In this document: in pieces, positions 43,271 to 58,352 of the stretch
Numbering within the stretch: the stretch's first letter is position 1
Layout: every line of letters begins with the position of its first letter
Origin: Rutidosis leptorrhynchoides
Lineage: Eukaryota; Streptophyta; Magnoliopsida; Asterales; Asteraceae
Length of the DNA stretch: 64,000 nucleotides
Assembly (NCBI RefSeq): GCF_046630445.1
Contig: NC_092335.1
Location: 541,514,501-541,578,500, forward strand
Direction: 5' to 3'
Position numbers and translations under genes: made by a program
Notes under the pieces: generated by a model
Databases searched by the model: none
The model's input: only the letters and a program-made list of their open reading frames with translations
What the model was told of the DNA's origin: nothing

Positions 43271-46200
43271 TGTAGTGACCCGAACTTTTCCATGTTTATA
43301 TATATTAATTGAGATTGATATTTACATGATTAAATGTTTCCAACATGTTAAGCAATCAAATTTGTTAAGACTTGATTAATTGAAATATGTTTCATATAGA
43401 CAATTGACCACCCAAGTTGACCGGCGATTCACGAACGTTAAAACTTGTAAAAACGACATGACGATATATATATGGATATACATATGGTTAACATGAGATT
43501 ATGATAAGTAAGTATCTCCATAAGTATATTAACAATGAGTTATATACATATAAACAAGACTACTAACTTAAGGATTTCGAAACGAGACATATATGTAACG
43601 ATTATCGTTGTAACGACATTTAAATGTATATATATCATATTAAGATATATTAATATATCATAATATCATGATAATATAATAATTTAACATCTCATTATAT
43701 ATAATAAACAATGGGTTAACAACATTAATTGAGATCGTTAACTTAAAGGTTTCAAAACAACACTTACATGTAACGACTAACGATGACTTAACGACTCAGT
43801 TAAAATGTATATACATGTAGTGTATTTAGATGTATTAAAATACTTTTGGAAGACTTCGAGACATATATCAAAACACTCATACTTAACGAAAATGGTTACA
43901 GTTACTTTCCCATTCTTTTCTTTCATCAAGAATTCTAGTCGTATTCTTACCCGTATTATACACAGCTTCAAAACGTACTTACTATGGGTATATACCAATA
44001 GGAACTAGCATGGGATTCCACTCTTGATTATTTCATGTATGACTAATCAATTTTAACTTCTACCATGAGCTAGTCAACTAACTAGAACTCCTTTTAACCC
44101 CACTCACCACTCACCAATTACCACTCATCATTCACTCCATTTCACTTCCAATTCTCTTTCTAATTCTCTCTCAACACACACACACACTATTATGAACGTA
44201 TTTTTCCAGTAGTTAATCATCATCTTCATCAAAAATCACTTCAAGAATCAAGCTATAAACATCATAGGAAGAACACTTCAAGAACACTTCAAAAATCCCT
44301 TCAAGTTTACTAATTTACTTCCAAGCTTTCTAATCCATTCCAAATAATCATCTAAGATCAAGAAACCTTTGTTATATATAGTAGGTTATCTTTCTTATTC
44401 AAGGTAATATTCATATTCAAACTTTGATTCAATTTCTATAACTATAAACTATCTTAATTCGAGTAAAAATCTTACTTGAACTTGTTTTTGTGTCATGATC
44501 CTACTTCAAGAACTTTCAAGCCATCCAAGATCCTTTGAAGCTAGATCATTTCTTTTCACTTCCAGTAGGTTTACCTACTAAACTTGAGGTAGTAATTATG
44601 TTCATAACATCATTCGATTCATATATATAAAACTATCTTATTCGAAGGTTTAAACTCGTAATTACTAGAACATAGTTTAGTTAATTCTAAACTTGTTCGC
44701 AAACAAAAGTTAATCCTTCTAACTTGACTTTTAAAATTAACTAAACACATGTTCTATATCTATATGATATGCTAACTTAATGATTTAAAACCTGAAAACA
44801 CGAAAAACACCGTAAAACCGGATTTACGCCGTCGTAGTAACACCGTGGGCTGTTTTGGGTTAGTTAATTAAAAACTATGATAAACTTTGATTTAAAAGTT
44901 GTTATTCTGTGAAAATGATTTTTATTATGAACATGAAACTATATCCAAAAATTATGGTTAAACTCAAAGTGGAAGTATGTTTTCTAAAATGGTCATCTAG
45001 ACGTCGTTCTTTCGACTGAAATGACTACCTTTACAAAAACGACTTGTAACTTATTTGTCCGACTATAAACCTATACTTTTTCTGTTTATATTCATAAAAT
45101 AGAGTTCAATAGGAAACCATAGCAATTTGATTCACTAAAAACGGATTTAAAATGAAGAAGTTATGGGTAAAACAAGATTGGATAATTTTTCTCATTTTAG
45201 CTACGTGAAAATTGGTAACAAATCTATTCCAACCATAACTTAATCAACTTGTATTGTATATTATGTAATCTTGAGATACCATAGACAAGTATACAATGTT
45301 TCGACCTATCATGTCGACCCATCTATATAATATATTTTGGAACAACCATAGACACTCTATATGCAGTAATGTGGGAGTTAGCTATACAGGGTTGAGGTTG
45401 ATTTCAAAATAATATATATAGTTTGAGTTGTGATCAATACTGAAATACGTATACACTGGGTCGTGGATTGATTCAAGATAATATTTATCGATTTATTTCT
45501 GTATATCTAACTGTGGACAACTAGTTGTAGGTTACTAACGAGGACAGCTGACTTAATAAACTTAAAACATCAAAATATATTAAAAGTATTGTAAATATAT
45601 TTTGAACATACTTTGATATATATGTATATATTGTTATAGGTTCGTGAATCAACAGTGGCCAAGTCTTACTTCTCGACGAAGTAAAAATTTGTGAAAGTGA
45701 GTTATAGTCCCACTTTTAAAATCTAATATTTTTGGGATGAGAATACATGCAGGTTTTATAAATGATTTACAAAATAGACACAAGTACGTGAAACTACATT
45801 ATGGTTGAATTATCGAAATCGAATATGCCCCTGTTTATTAAGTCTGGTAATCTAAGAATTAGGGAACAGACACCCAAATTGACGCGAATCCTAAAGATAG
45901 ATCTATTGGGCCTAACAAACCCCATCCAAAGTACCGGATGCTTTAGTACTTCGAAATTTATATCATATCCGAAGGGTGTCCCGGAATGATGGGGATATTC
46001 TTATATATATGCATCTTGTTAATGTCGGTTACCAGGTGTTCACCATATGAATGATTTTTATCTCTATGTATGGGATGTGTATTGAAATATGAAATCTTGT
46101 GGTCTACTGTTACGATTTGATATATATAGGTTAAACCTATAACTCACCAACATTTTTGTTGACGTTTAAAGCATGTTTATTCTCAGGTGAATACTAAGAG

Positions 46201-46530
46201 CTTCCGCTGTTGCATACTAAAATAAGGACAAGATTTGGAGTCCTTGTTTGTATGATATTGTGTAAAAACTGCATTCAAGAAACTGATTTCGATGTAACAT
46301 ATTTGTATTGTAAACCATTATGTAATGGTCGTGTGTAAACAGGATATTTTAGATTATCATTATTTGATAATCTACGTAAAGCTTTTTAAACCTTTATTTA
46401 TGAAATAAAGGTTATGGTTTGTTTTAAAAATGAATGCAGTCTTTGAAAAACGTCTCATATAGAGGTCAAAACCTCGCAACGAAATCAATTAATATGGAAC
46501 GTTTTTAATCAATAAGAACGGGACATTTCA
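43271..46530 (+). mobile_element. 3' LTR of C
   Basis: Starts TGTAGTGACCCG, ends GGACATTTCA, then target duplication ctagc. Confidence 0.95.
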
Positions 46531-46535
46531 CTAGC

Positions 46536-49500
46536 AGTGGAACTAATTCCATAAGAAATCGTGTAGGATGCTCCCACAAAGAATACACTGCCTGAAAACC
46601 TTTGGAATTTGATGGAATCGAGGGTTCAATTGGATTAAAACGGTGGACCGAGAAGGTCAAATCGGTGTTTGCCATAAGTAAGTGCACTGAAGAAGATAAA
46701 GTAAAGTACGCTACGCATACCTTCACAGGCACTGCGTTTACATGGTGGAATACCTATCTTGAGCAGGTGGGACAAGATACTGCCTACGCGCTACCGTGAT
46801 CAGCATTCAAACACCTGATGAATGAACAATATCATCCCAGAAATGTAGTCAATAAGCTCAAAGTAGAGCTTAGAGGATTACAAATGTAAGGAATTGACAT
46901 TACCACGTATGAACGACGATTCACAGAGTTGTACCTATTATGTCCAAGAGTGTTCGAAGATGAAGAAGAGAAGATCGACGCATTTGTTAAAGGGTTACCA
47001 GAAAGGATTCAAGAAGATGTGAGTTCACACGAGCCCACCTCCATACAAAAGGCAAGCCGTATGGCTCATAAACTAGTAAACCAGATTGAGGGAAGGATTA
47101 AGGAGCAGGCGGCCGAAGAGGCCAACATGAAACATGTCAAGAGAAAGTGGGAAGAAACCAGTGACAAGGGTCACCAATACAACAAAAACAATCACAACCA
47201 CAATCACAATAACAATCATAACAACCGCAACAACAATCGCAACAATAACCGCAATCCTAACAATAACTACAACAAACGTCCCAACAACAACAACTACAAC
47301 AATCGTTTCAACAACAATAAAAATCCCAACAACAATCTCAACAACAACAATGGCAACAAAAACTAATAACAGCCATGCCAAAGGTGTGAAGAGCATCACC
47401 AGGGGTTCTGCACGACATTTTACAACAGGTGTAAAAGAAATGGTCATAGCGCGACGAAGTGTGAGGTCTACGGACCAATGTATAATAGAATTAAAAGAAC
47501 AAATAATGTCGGAACAAATATTGCCACCATAGTTTGTTTTGGATGTGGAAAACCGGGCTACATTAATAGAGATTGCCCGAATAAGGGGAATACTAATGGG
47601 CAAGGCCGCGAAAGAGTTTTCAATATTAATACGGCAGAAGCGCTGGAAGACCCGTAGCTTGTTACGGGTACGTTTCTTATTGACAATAAATCTGCTTATG
47701 TTTTATTTGATTCGGGTGCGGATAGAAGCTATATGAGTAGAGATTTTTGTGCTAAACTAAGTTATCCACCGACACCCTTGGATAATAAATTTTTTACTCG
47801 AATTAACAAACGGTAAATTAATTACAGCAGATAATTTATGTCGAAATCGAGAAATTAAACTGGTTAGTGAAACGTTTAAGATTGATTTGATATCAGTAGA
47901 ATTAGGGAGTTTTGATGTGATAATCGGCATGGAATGGTTGAAAAAGGAGAGAACAGAAATCGTATGTTACAAATGCAATTCGCATTGTACGAGAAAAAAG
48001 GAAAACCCTTAATGGTGTACGGAGAAAAGAGCAACGCGAAGTTAAATCTTATTAGTAACCTGAAGGCGTGAAAACTAATAAGAAAAGGTTGCTATGCCAT
48101 TCTAGAACACGTCGAGAAAGTCAATACCAAAGAAAAGAACATCAATGATGTTCCCATCGCAAAAGAATTTTCCGATGTATTTTTGAAAGAATTACCGGGA
48201 CTACCTCCACACCGATCCGTTGAATTTCAAATAGACCTTATATCGGGAGCTGCACCAATAGCTCGTGCTCCATAAAGACTCGCTCCCAGTGAAATGAAGG
48301 AACTTCAGAGCCAATTACAAGAACTTTTAGAGCGTGGTTTCATTCAACCAAGCACATCACCGTTGGGAGCTCCTGTTTTGTTTGTCAAAAAGAAAGATGG
48401 TACATTTAGATTATGTATCGACTATAGAGAGTTGAACAAACTTACCATCAAGAACCGTTATCTACTACCGAGAATCGACGATTTATTTGATCAGCTGCAA
48501 GGTTCGTCAGTTTACTCGAAGATTGATTTATGTTCTGGATATCATCAAATGCGGGTGAAGGAGGATGATATTCCAAAAACTGCTTTTAGGACGCGTTACG
48601 ATCATTACGAGTTTATGGTTATGCCATTTGGATTGACTAACGCACCAGCTGTGTTTATGTACCTCATGAACCGAGTGTGTGGGCCATATCTTGACAAGTT
48701 TGTCATTGTTTTCATCGATGACATACTCATTTACTCAAAGAATGATCAAGAGCACGAAGAACATTTGAGAAAAGTGCTAAAATTGTTGAGGAAGGAACAA
48801 CTGTACGCAAAATTTTCAAAGTGTGCATTTTGGTTGGAAGAAGTTCAATTCCTCGGTCACATAGTGAACAAAGAAGGTATTCAGGTGGATCCGGCAATGA
48901 TTGAAACCGTTGAAAAGTGGGAAACCCCGAAAATTCTAAAACATATACGCCAATTTTTAGGACTGGCTGGTTACTACAGAAGATTCATCCAAGATTTTTT
49001 CCAAAATAGCAAAACCCTTGACTGCATTAACGAATAAAGGGAAGAAATTTGAATGGAAGGATGCACAAGAGAAAGCGTTTCAATTGTTAAAGAAAAAGCT
49101 AACTACGGCACCTATATTGTCATTGCCTAAAGGGAATGATGATTTTGTGATTTATTGTGACGCTTCGAAGCAAGGTCTTGGTTGTGTATTAATGTAACGA
49201 ACGAAGGTAATTGCTTATGCGTCCAGACAATTGAAGATTCACGAGCAAAATTATACGACTCACGATTTGGAATTGGGCGCTGTTGTTTTTGCATTAAAGA
49301 CTTGGAGGCACTACTTATATGGGGTCAAAAGTATCATATATACCTACCACAAAAGTCTCCAACATATATTTGATCAGAAACAACTGAACATGAGACAGCG
49401 TAGGTGGATTGAATTGTTGAATGATTACGATTTTGAGATTCGTTACCACCCGGGGAAGGCAAATGTGGTAGCTGACGCTTTGAGTAGAAAGGACAGAGAA

Positions 49501-50197
49501 CCTATGCGGGTAAAAGCTATGAATACAATTATTCGTACTAACCTTACTACTCAAATAAAGGAGGCGCAACAAGGAGTTTTAAAAGAGGAAAATTTGAAGA
49601 ATGAAATACCTAAAGGTTCGGAGAAACATCTTAATATTAGGGAAGACGGAACCCGGTATAGGGCTGAAAGAATTTGGGTACCAAAGTTTGGAGATGTGAG
49701 AGAAATGGTACTTAACGAAGCACATAAAACAAGATACTCAATACATTCCGGAGCGGGAAAGATGTACAAAGATCTCAAGAAACACTTTTGGTGGCCGGGT
49801 ATGAAAGCCGATATTGCTAGATATGTAGGAGAATGTTTGACGTGTTCTAAGGTCAAAGGTGAACATCAGAAACCATCAGGTCTACTTCAGCAACTCGAAA
49901 TCCCAGAATGGAAATGGGAAAACATTACCATGGATTTCATTACTAAATTGCCAAGGACTGCAAGTGGTTATGATAATATTTGGGTAATAGTCGATCGTCT
50001 CACCAAATCATCACACTTTCTGCCAATGAGAGAAGATGATAAAATAGAAAAATTGGCACGTTTATACTTGAAGGAAGTTATCTCCAGACATGGAATACCA
50101 GTCTCTATTATCTCTGATAGGGATGGCGGATTTGTTTCAAGATTTTGGCAGACATTACAGCAAGCATTGGGAACTCGTCTAGACATGAGTACTGCCT
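46536..50197 (+). pseudogene. gag-pol of B, main part, heavily broken
   Basis: Resumes the gag cut at 33408. Readable blocks: capsid-like gag (46602-47366), Asn-rich linker, one good and one decayed zinc knuckle (about 47540), protease LFDSGADRS (about 47705), reverse transcriptase (48294-49037, FIDD present), RNase H and integrase (49231-50197). Stops include TGA 46593, TGA 46797, TAA 46887, TAA 47364, and a TAA near 49196; frameshifts include an extra T near 49000 and one near 47790. Several stops correspond to TGG or CAA/CAG codons in C, the pattern of C-to-T decay. Integrase is cut at 50197 by solo LTR E. Confidence 0.9.
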
Positions 50198-51164
50198 TGT
50201 GACAACCCGAAAATTTCCGACCAAATTTAAACTTTAATCTTTATATTATTCTGACACGATAAGCAAAGTTTGTTAAGTTGAATCTCAAGAATTTTAAACT
50301 ATGTCCATACATTCATTTAAACCTCGACCAAGTTCCAACGATTCACAAACCATTAAATTAAACGAACATGATTATATATGTATATGTGTATATATTATAA
50401 CTTGAAAAAATTAACAAAGTATTAGGCGTATAATACTTTATATAAACGTATTTGTTTCAAAATATATTCTAATAGTTATCAACGGAATTAGAAGATAATA
50501 TCAAATGACTGATTTATCAGATACATTGCGATATGATTACGAGTCTATGTTATGAGGTCCACTGTGATTTAAGAAATCTATTCTTTTTGACAACATTTCG
50601 AAAATGGTAAAGTGATTTATAAGTAAGAACGTGGAGTGTAAATAACTTAGATGTTGGATATCAACAAGTTAAGTAACTCGACATTTTTCATTAAGATGAT
50701 TTCATACGTTTATTTAACCTTTGGATTTTATCCCATGCATCACCAACAGACTGTAATTTAAAAACTTGAAACCTATTATGAATATATATGATTCTACTTT
50801 TCTAAAACGTTTTATGATATAACGATTTCCATTATTTTAATCTTTAAACAAAATAATTCTTAAATATATTTAGTTTTGGAAAACAAAATTTTCATATTTA
50901 TTTGATTCAGTTTCAAACGTACAAAAAACGTTTTCAGTTTAAAAAGAACTTTATTATTAAAACGTATATAACTTTTATAAATATCTAGAACCACTTTTGA
51001 CATCTCATTACTTAACCAGTATGATAAAGATAACGATATTTATATTTTATTTTATTAAGTATATATAACGATTTAAATTAATATTATATATATTTATACG
51101 CGTATTATACGTACATAGTTTTATACTTTTACTATACTTAAACTTTACCTTTACCTTTACTTTA

Positions 51165-51290
51165 ACTTTAATAATTCACTTTAATAATTCATACTTTAAT
51201 AATTCACTTTAATAATTCATACTTTAATAATTCACTTTAATAATTCATACTTTAATAATTCATACTTTAATAATTCACTTTAATAATTCA
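51165..51290. repeat. ACTTTAATAATTC tandem repeat in LTR E
   Basis: About nine imperfect units of 13-15 bp (ACTTTAATAATTC with or without AT), directly upstream of a TATA-like TATTATAAATAG at 51297-51308. Confidence 0.85.
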
Positions 51291-51296
51291 AAAATC

Positions 51297-51308
51297 TATT
51301 ATAAATAG
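51297..51308 (+). promoter_or_regulatory. Putative TATA box of LTR E
   Basis: TATTATAAATAG followed by a leader with TTTTCTCTAAACTCTCTC, a usual plant leader composition. Confidence 0.5.
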
Positions 51309-52061
51309 AATTCAATAGATTTTATTATTTCATAGAAACTTGAAAATATTTTCTCTAAACTCTCTCAATCGATTTACATATATATATTTACTCCGTATTA
51401 TTTCAAGATATTATTAGTATACATAAAATATTACGACGGAGTGCTGTCCGAGTGATTTTGAAATTGTTTTTCGAGCGGGATAGAGCTAAGGAAATTATGG
51501 GTTATAGCTATGGAGGTTATGGGTATGATTCGGGAGTATTGCTCGTAAGTCAAACTAGTGTTTATCATCTCCGTTGCGTCTACGTACTTTTCCTGCAATA
51601 TTGAATCTCAATATTGATACGTGAGTACTCATAATTTAATTTTTATATATTAATAGTGTATCCCTGACTAGTGCTCAAGAATATAGGATTACGCATGCTT
51701 GTACTTTTGATATTGCCATTAGATAGGATATGTTGAATCATGAATTAGTTACGTATGCGGTTGAGATAAGGTATAAGATATTCATGTCGTTGGAAAGCTA
51801 GTGAAAAATTAAGAACTTTTCATTTAGATATCGAATGGTTTCGATGAACGGATTTGAAGTTATAGTCAATTGAATTTTTGTATTATTATTAAAAATAATT
51901 ATTATTATCGTCGTTATTATCGTCGTTCTAGTTTTATATTATTATTACTAATATCATTATCAATAAAAGGAATTATCATTAAAAATTGTTATTTTTATTA
52001 TTATTACTATTGTTATTATAGTTAAAGTTATAATCAGTATTATTATTATTATTATTATCTA

Positions 52062-52096
<35 letters not shown>

Positions 52097-54030
52097 CATT
52101 ATTAATATATATATTTATATCATTATTTAAAAATGGTTATTGTTATTGTTATTATTATTATTATTAATTATTATCATTAAAATAGTTATTAGTATTATCA
52201 TTAATAATATCATAGTAATTATCATTATTATTATTATTGTAATTAAAACTAATATTAGTAATACCTAATTATTTTTATTACTATTATTATCATTATTATG
52301 AACACGATATAAAAGACGATTAAAAGCTATTAAACGAAACGATTAGGAAATAATGAGTATGAGTATCATGATGAAATTAAAATATTATAAGATATTGATT
52401 TAGATAAAATTATCGTTCTTATTATTTTTATCATTACTATTATTATTAAAAGTATCGTTAGTATTAAAAACTATCATTTTAACAAAAATTATCATTTTAA
52501 TAGAAATATCATTGTTATTATAAAATATCATTATTATTATCATTTTAAATAGAATTATTATTTTAAAGTTAATATTAAAAAGTATCGTAAATATTAAAGT
52601 TATCATAATTAGAATTATCATTTTATCATAATGTCATTTTTAGTAATTATAAATATTGATATTTTTATTAATAGAATAATAATAATTATTATTACAAAAT
52701 AATATAACTTTTACTTACTATTATTATAGATATTATTTTATCAAATAAATATGTGATACAAACATATTTTACTACGTGTAATAAAATTACTTTAATAATA
52801 CCTATCATATTATCTTTATAATATTAAATGAACTCTATAAATTGTATTACTTAATATATATAAAAGTATATTTTATTATATAAATTTTAATATAAAATTT
52901 TATTTATTAATAAATGAATTATATTATTTACTCTAATAAATCTTTTAAAAATATAAAACGACGATATTTAAACTATATATTAATCATGTATAGATTTTGG
53001 AAATTATTTTGAGTCAAATTGACTTTTGTTGACCTTTACATATTATTCTCGAGCCTTAGGATTGTGATACACTATGACTTGACCTAATTTGTTAGACAAA
53101 TATTGACCAACACATAAATATATATAATTAATTTAGGTTCGTGAATCCGAGGCCAACCTTGCACTTGTTCAATGACGTTATATGTATTTTTACTACGAAA
53201 TACAGTATGGTGAGTTTCATTTGCCTTTTTACCATTTATATTTTTGGGCTGAGAATACATGCACAATTTTTATAAATATTTTACGAAATAGACACAAGTA
53301 ATTGAAACTACATTATATGGGTGAATGATCGAAGCCGAATATGCCCCTTTTGCTTGGTAACCTAAGAATTAGTAAACCGATCTACTAATTGACGCGAATC
53401 CTAAAGATAGATCTATTGGGCCTAACGAACCCCATCCAAAGTACCGGATGCTTTAGTACTTCGATGTTGTTTTTATCATGTCCGAAGGATTTCCCGGAAT
53501 GATAGGGGATATTCTTATATGCATCTTGTTAATGTTGGTTACCAGGTGTTCACCATATGAATGATTATTTTTGTCTCTATGCATGGGACGTATATTTATG
53601 AGAACTGAAAATGAAATTCTCGTGGTCTATTAAAATGATGAAAATGAATGATTATGATAAACTAATGAACTCACCAACCTTTTGGTTGACACTTTAAAGC
53701 ATGTTTATTCTCAGGTGTTAAAGAAATCTTCCGCTGTGCATTTGCTCATTTTAAAGATATTACTTGGAGTCTTTCAAGGCATATTTTAAAGAACATTGCA
53801 TTCGAGTCATTGAGTTCATCAAAGATTATTATTATTAAGTCAATTTATAGTTGGATAGTGGATATTATGAAATGGTATGCATGTCTGAAAGTTTTTGATA
53901 TAAAGAAAGTTTTTCTTTTAAAAACGAATGAAATGTTTGTAAAATGTATCATATAGAGGTCAAATACCTCGCGATGTAATCAACTATTGTGAATCGTTTA
54001 TAATGTATATGAACAGGTCCTTTCATGCCT

Positions 54031-54830
54031 ATCATCCACAAACTGATGGGCAAAGTGAAAGGATGATACAGACCCTTGAAAACATGCTACGAGCATGTGT
54101 TATCGATTTCGAAAACAGTTGGGATCGACATCTACCGTTAGCAGAATTTTCCTACAACAACAGTTATCATTCGAGTATTGAGAATGCACCATTCGAGGCA
54201 CTTTATGGTAGAAAGTGCAGGTCTCCGATTTGTTGGGGTGAAGTTGGGGATAGACAGATTACGGGTCCAGAAATTATCCAAGAAACCACAGATAAAATCA
54301 TTCAAATTCAACAACGGTTGAAAACCGCCCAAAGTCGACAGAAGAGCTACGCGGACATTAAGAGAAAAGATATAGAATTTGATATTGGAGAGACGGTCAT
54401 ACTTAAGGTTTCACCTTGAAAAGGCGTTGTTCGCTTTGGTAAACGGGGGAAATTAAATCCAAGATACATTGGACCATTCAAGATTATTGATCGTGTCGGA
54501 CCAGTAGCTTACCGACTTGATCTACCACAACAACTCGCTGGGGTACATAACACTTTTCATGTCTCGAATCTGAAGAAATGTTTTGCTAAAGAAGATCTCA
54601 CCATTCCGTTAGACGAAATCCAAATCAATGAAAAACTTCAATTCATTGAAGAACCCGTTGAAATAATGGATCGTGAGGTTAAAAGACTCAAGCAAAATAA
54701 AATACCAATTGTTAAGGTTCGATGGAATGCTCGTAGAGGACCCGAGTTCACCTGGGAATGTGAAGATCAGATGAAGAAGAAATACCCGCACTTATTTCCA
54801 GAAGATGCGTCAACACCTTCAACTGCTTAA
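54031..54830 (+). pseudogene. Integrase end and chromodomain of B
   Basis: Resumes the integrase after [12 protein letters not shown] with the catalytic Glu, then the [16 protein letters not shown] and [11 protein letters not shown] blocks and the chromodomain-like [14 protein letters not shown], ending at TAA 54828. One TGA at 54417-54419 replaces a Trp codon of C. An ATG-started frame beginning at 54003 is a fusion of LTR and pol sequence and not a gene. Confidence 0.9.
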
Positions 54831-54865
54831 AATTTCGGGACGAAATTTATTTAATGGGTAGGTAC
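54830..54865 (+). promoter_or_regulatory. 3' hairpin and plus-strand primer (B)
   Basis: AAATTTCGGGACGAAATTT (54830-54848) and AATGGGTAGGTAC (54853-54865) before the LTR; one base of the primer differs from C and D. Confidence 0.75.
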
Positions 54866-55068
54866 TGTAGTGACCCGAACTTTTCCATGATTATATATAT
54901 TAAATGAAAACTATATTTGCATGATTAAATGTTTCCAACATGTTAAGTAATCAAACTTGTTAATACTTGATTATTTGAAATGAGTTTCATGTAGACATTT
55001 GACCACCCAAATTGACCGGCGATTCACGAACGTTAAAACTTGTAAAAACTATATGATGATATATATAT

Positions 55069-55125
<57 letters not shown>

Positions 55126-58100
55126 ACATGATATTATGATAATTAAGTATCACATTAGGTATATTAACAATGAGTTATATACATAAAAATGAGACTACTA
55201 AGTTAAGAAACTCAAAACGATATATACAACGATTATCGTTATAACAACGTCTTACTAATTACATATGTATCATATTAAGATATTGTTACACTATATTTAA
55301 CATGATGAAATGATAATTAAATATATCATTAAGTGTGTTAACAATGAACTACATATGTAAAAACAAGACTACTAACTTAAGGATTTCGAAACGAGACATA
55401 TATGTAACGATTACCGTTGTAACAACATTTTAATGTATATATATCATAATAAGATATATTCATACATCATAATATCATGATAATGTAATAAATTTACATC
55501 TCATTAGATATAATAAACAATGGGTTAACAACATTAAATGAGGTTCCAAAACAACACTTACATGTAACGACTAACGATGACTTAACGACTCAGTTAAAAC
55601 GTATATACATGTAGTGTTTTAAGATGTATTCATACACTTTTGAAAGACTTCAAGACACATATCAAAGTACTACTTATCAAAAATGCTTACAATTACATCC
55701 TCGTTCATTATCAGCAACAATTCTACTTGTATGCACCCGTATTCGTACTCGTACAATACCCATCTTCTAAATGTATTTACTATTGGTATATACACTTCAA
55801 TTATCAGCTCTTAGCAGCCCTTGTGAGTCACCTAACCATGTGGGAACCATCATTTAACATCTAGCATGAAATATCTCACAAAATTACAAACTAATGTGAC
55901 CTTATATGCCATCCCATATTCACGTGAAAGAGGAAGCATACAAACACACTTTGATTTCCATTTTTATGCATCAAATTACTCTCTCTAAATTACTCTCTTA
56001 GTGTTCTAAGTGTTCTTCATCATTTCCTTCATAATCTAGCTCAATCTAGGTAACCTAGATGAACATACAAAACAACTACTCAAGAAAACTTCAAGAACAC
56101 TTTCAAGTTTGCAAGTCTACTTCCAAGCTTTTTAATCCATTCCAAACAATCATCTTGGATCAAGAAACCTTTGTTATTTATAGTAGGTTATCTCTATAAT
56201 TCAACGTAATACTCATATTCAAACTTTGGTTCAATTTCTATAACTATAACAATCTTATTTCGAGTGGAAATCTTACTTGAACTTGTTTTCGTGTCATGAT
56301 TCTACTTCAAGAACTTTCAAGTCATCCAAGAATCCTTTAAAGCTAGATCAATTTTTGTCACTTCCAGTAGGTTTACTTACTAAACTTGAGGTAGTAATGA
56401 TGTTCATAACATCATTCGATTCATATATATATAACTATCTTATTCGAAGATTTAAACTTGTAATCACTAGAACATAGTTTAGTTAATTCTTAACTTGTTC
56501 GCAAACAAAATTAATCCTTCTAACTTAACTTTTAAAATCAACTAAACACATGTTCTATATCTATATGATATGCTAACTTAATGATTTAAAACCTAGAAAC
56601 ACGAAGAACACCGTAAAACTAGACATACGCCGTCGTAGTAACACCGCGGGCTGTTTTGGGTTTGATAATTAAAAACTATGATAAACTTTGTTTTAAAAGT
56701 TGATCTTCTGGAAAAATGATTTTTATTATGAACATGAAACTATATCCAAAAATCATGGTTAAACTCAAAGTGGAAGTATGTTTTTCAAAATGGTCATCAA
56801 GACGTCATTCTTTCGACTGAAATGACTACCTCTTACAATATTGACCTGTAACCTGTATTTCCGACTATAAACTTATACTTTTTCTGTTTAGTTTCATAAA
56901 TTTCAGTTCATTATGAAACCATAGCAACTTGAATCACTCAAAACGGATTTAAAACGAAGAAATTATGGGTAAAACAAAATTGGATATTTTTGCTTGTTGT
57001 AGCTACGTGAAATTTGTAAAAAATCTATACAAATCATAACTTAACTAACTTATATTGTATTATACATGTATTCTAACATATATTATGTAATCTTTGGATA
57101 CCATAGACACGTATCCAATGTTTTGACATATCATATCGACCCATCTATATATATATATTTCGGAACAATCATAGACACTCTATATGCAGTAATGCTTGAG
57201 TTAGCTATATAGGATTGAGTTTGATTCTAAAATAATATATATACTTTGAGTTGTGATCTAGCCTGAGACTTGTATACACTGGGTTGTGGATTGATTCGAG
57301 ATAATTTATATTGATTTATTTCTGTACATCTAACTGTGGACAACTAGTTGTAGATTACTAACGTTGGACTGCTAACTTAACAAACTTAATTCATTAAAAC
57401 GTAATGAAAAATTTTGTGAATATATTTCAATCATACTTTGATATATATCTATATATTTTTTATAGGTTCGTGAATCGATCCGTGGACAAGTCTTAATTTC
57501 CGACGAAGTAAAAATCTGTGAAACTGAGTTATAGTCTCACTTTTAAAATCTAATATTTTTGGGATGAGAATACATGCAGTTTGATAAATGTTTTACGAAA
57601 TAGATGCAAGTAATCGAAACTACATTCTATGGGTGAATGATCGAAGCCGAATATGCCCCTTTATGCTTGGTAGCCTAAGAATTAGGGAACTGGCCCCTAA
57701 TTAATGCGAATCCTAAAGATAGATCTATTGGGCCTAACAAACCCCATCCATGGTTGCAGATGCTTTAGTACTTCGAGTTTTTTTATCATGTCCGAAGGAT
57801 GTCCCGGAATGATGGGGATATTTTTATATGCATCTTGTTAATGTCGGTTACCAGGTGTTCACCATATGAATGATTTTTATGCTTGCATCTTATTGAGAAA
57901 TGGAAATGAAAATCTTGTGGTCTATTATTATGATTTGATAAATATATAGGCTAAACCTATAACTCACCAACATTTTTGTTGACGTTTAAAGCATGTTTAT
58001 TCTCAGGTGATTATTAAGAGCTTCCGCTGTTGCATGCTAATTTATGGACAAGAGTTGGAGTCGGCATGCTTGTATAATATTGTTTAAAAACTGCATTCGA

Positions 58101-58347
58101 AGATTTAAATTGATGTGTAATATTATTGTAAACCATTATGTAATAATCGTGGGAAAACGCTATATTTTAGATTATCATTATTTGATAATCGTCGTAATAT
58201 TTTTAAACCTTTATCGATAAAATAAAGGTTATGGTTTGTTTTAAAATCGAATGCAGTCTTTGAAAAACGTCTCATATAGAGGTCAAAACCTCGCAACGAA
58301 ATCAATTAATATGGAACATTTATAATCGATATGAACGGGACATTTCA
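54866..58347 (+). mobile_element. 3' LTR of B
   Basis: 3.48 kb, uninterrupted; pairs with 8699-12027 plus 30967-31303. Ends GACATTTCA followed by actag. No gene. Confidence 0.93.
55070..55120. repeat. (AT)n microsatellite in the 3' LTR of B
   Basis: About 50 bp of AT, against about 20 bp at the same place in the 5' LTR (near 8905). Confidence 0.95.
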
Positions 58348-58352
58348 ACTAG

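Larger units (their letters stand above)
33409..46530 (+). mobile_element. Element C: Tekay/Del-type chromovirus with F-box cargo
   Basis: 13.1 kb, starts TGTAGTG, ends ATTTCA, target duplication ctagc at 33404-33408 and 46531-46535. Two 3.26-kb LTRs with only about nine substitutions in the first 1.1 kb compared by eye, so insertion is recent relative to B. Contents: primer site, acidic ORF, F-box ORF, gag-pol with three breaks, 3' hairpin and primer. Confidence 0.95.
50198..54025 (+). mobile_element. Solo LTR E, 3.8 kb
   Basis: Starts TGTGACAACCCG, ends GGTCCTTTCA, flanked by tgcct at 50193-50197 and 54026-54030. No primer site or interior, so it is a solo LTR left after recombination. Its 3' region has phrases shared with the LTRs of B, C and D (GGTTCGTGAATC, ATGTTTATTCTCAGGTG, CTTCCGCTGT), so it is a related family. 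ATT/ATC-rich low complexity fills 51880-52700. No gene. Confidence 0.92.

Noticed and set aside
54003..54419. A complete ORF of 138 codons
   Set aside because: Its first codons come from solo LTR E and the rest from the interrupted integrase of B; it is an insertion artefact.
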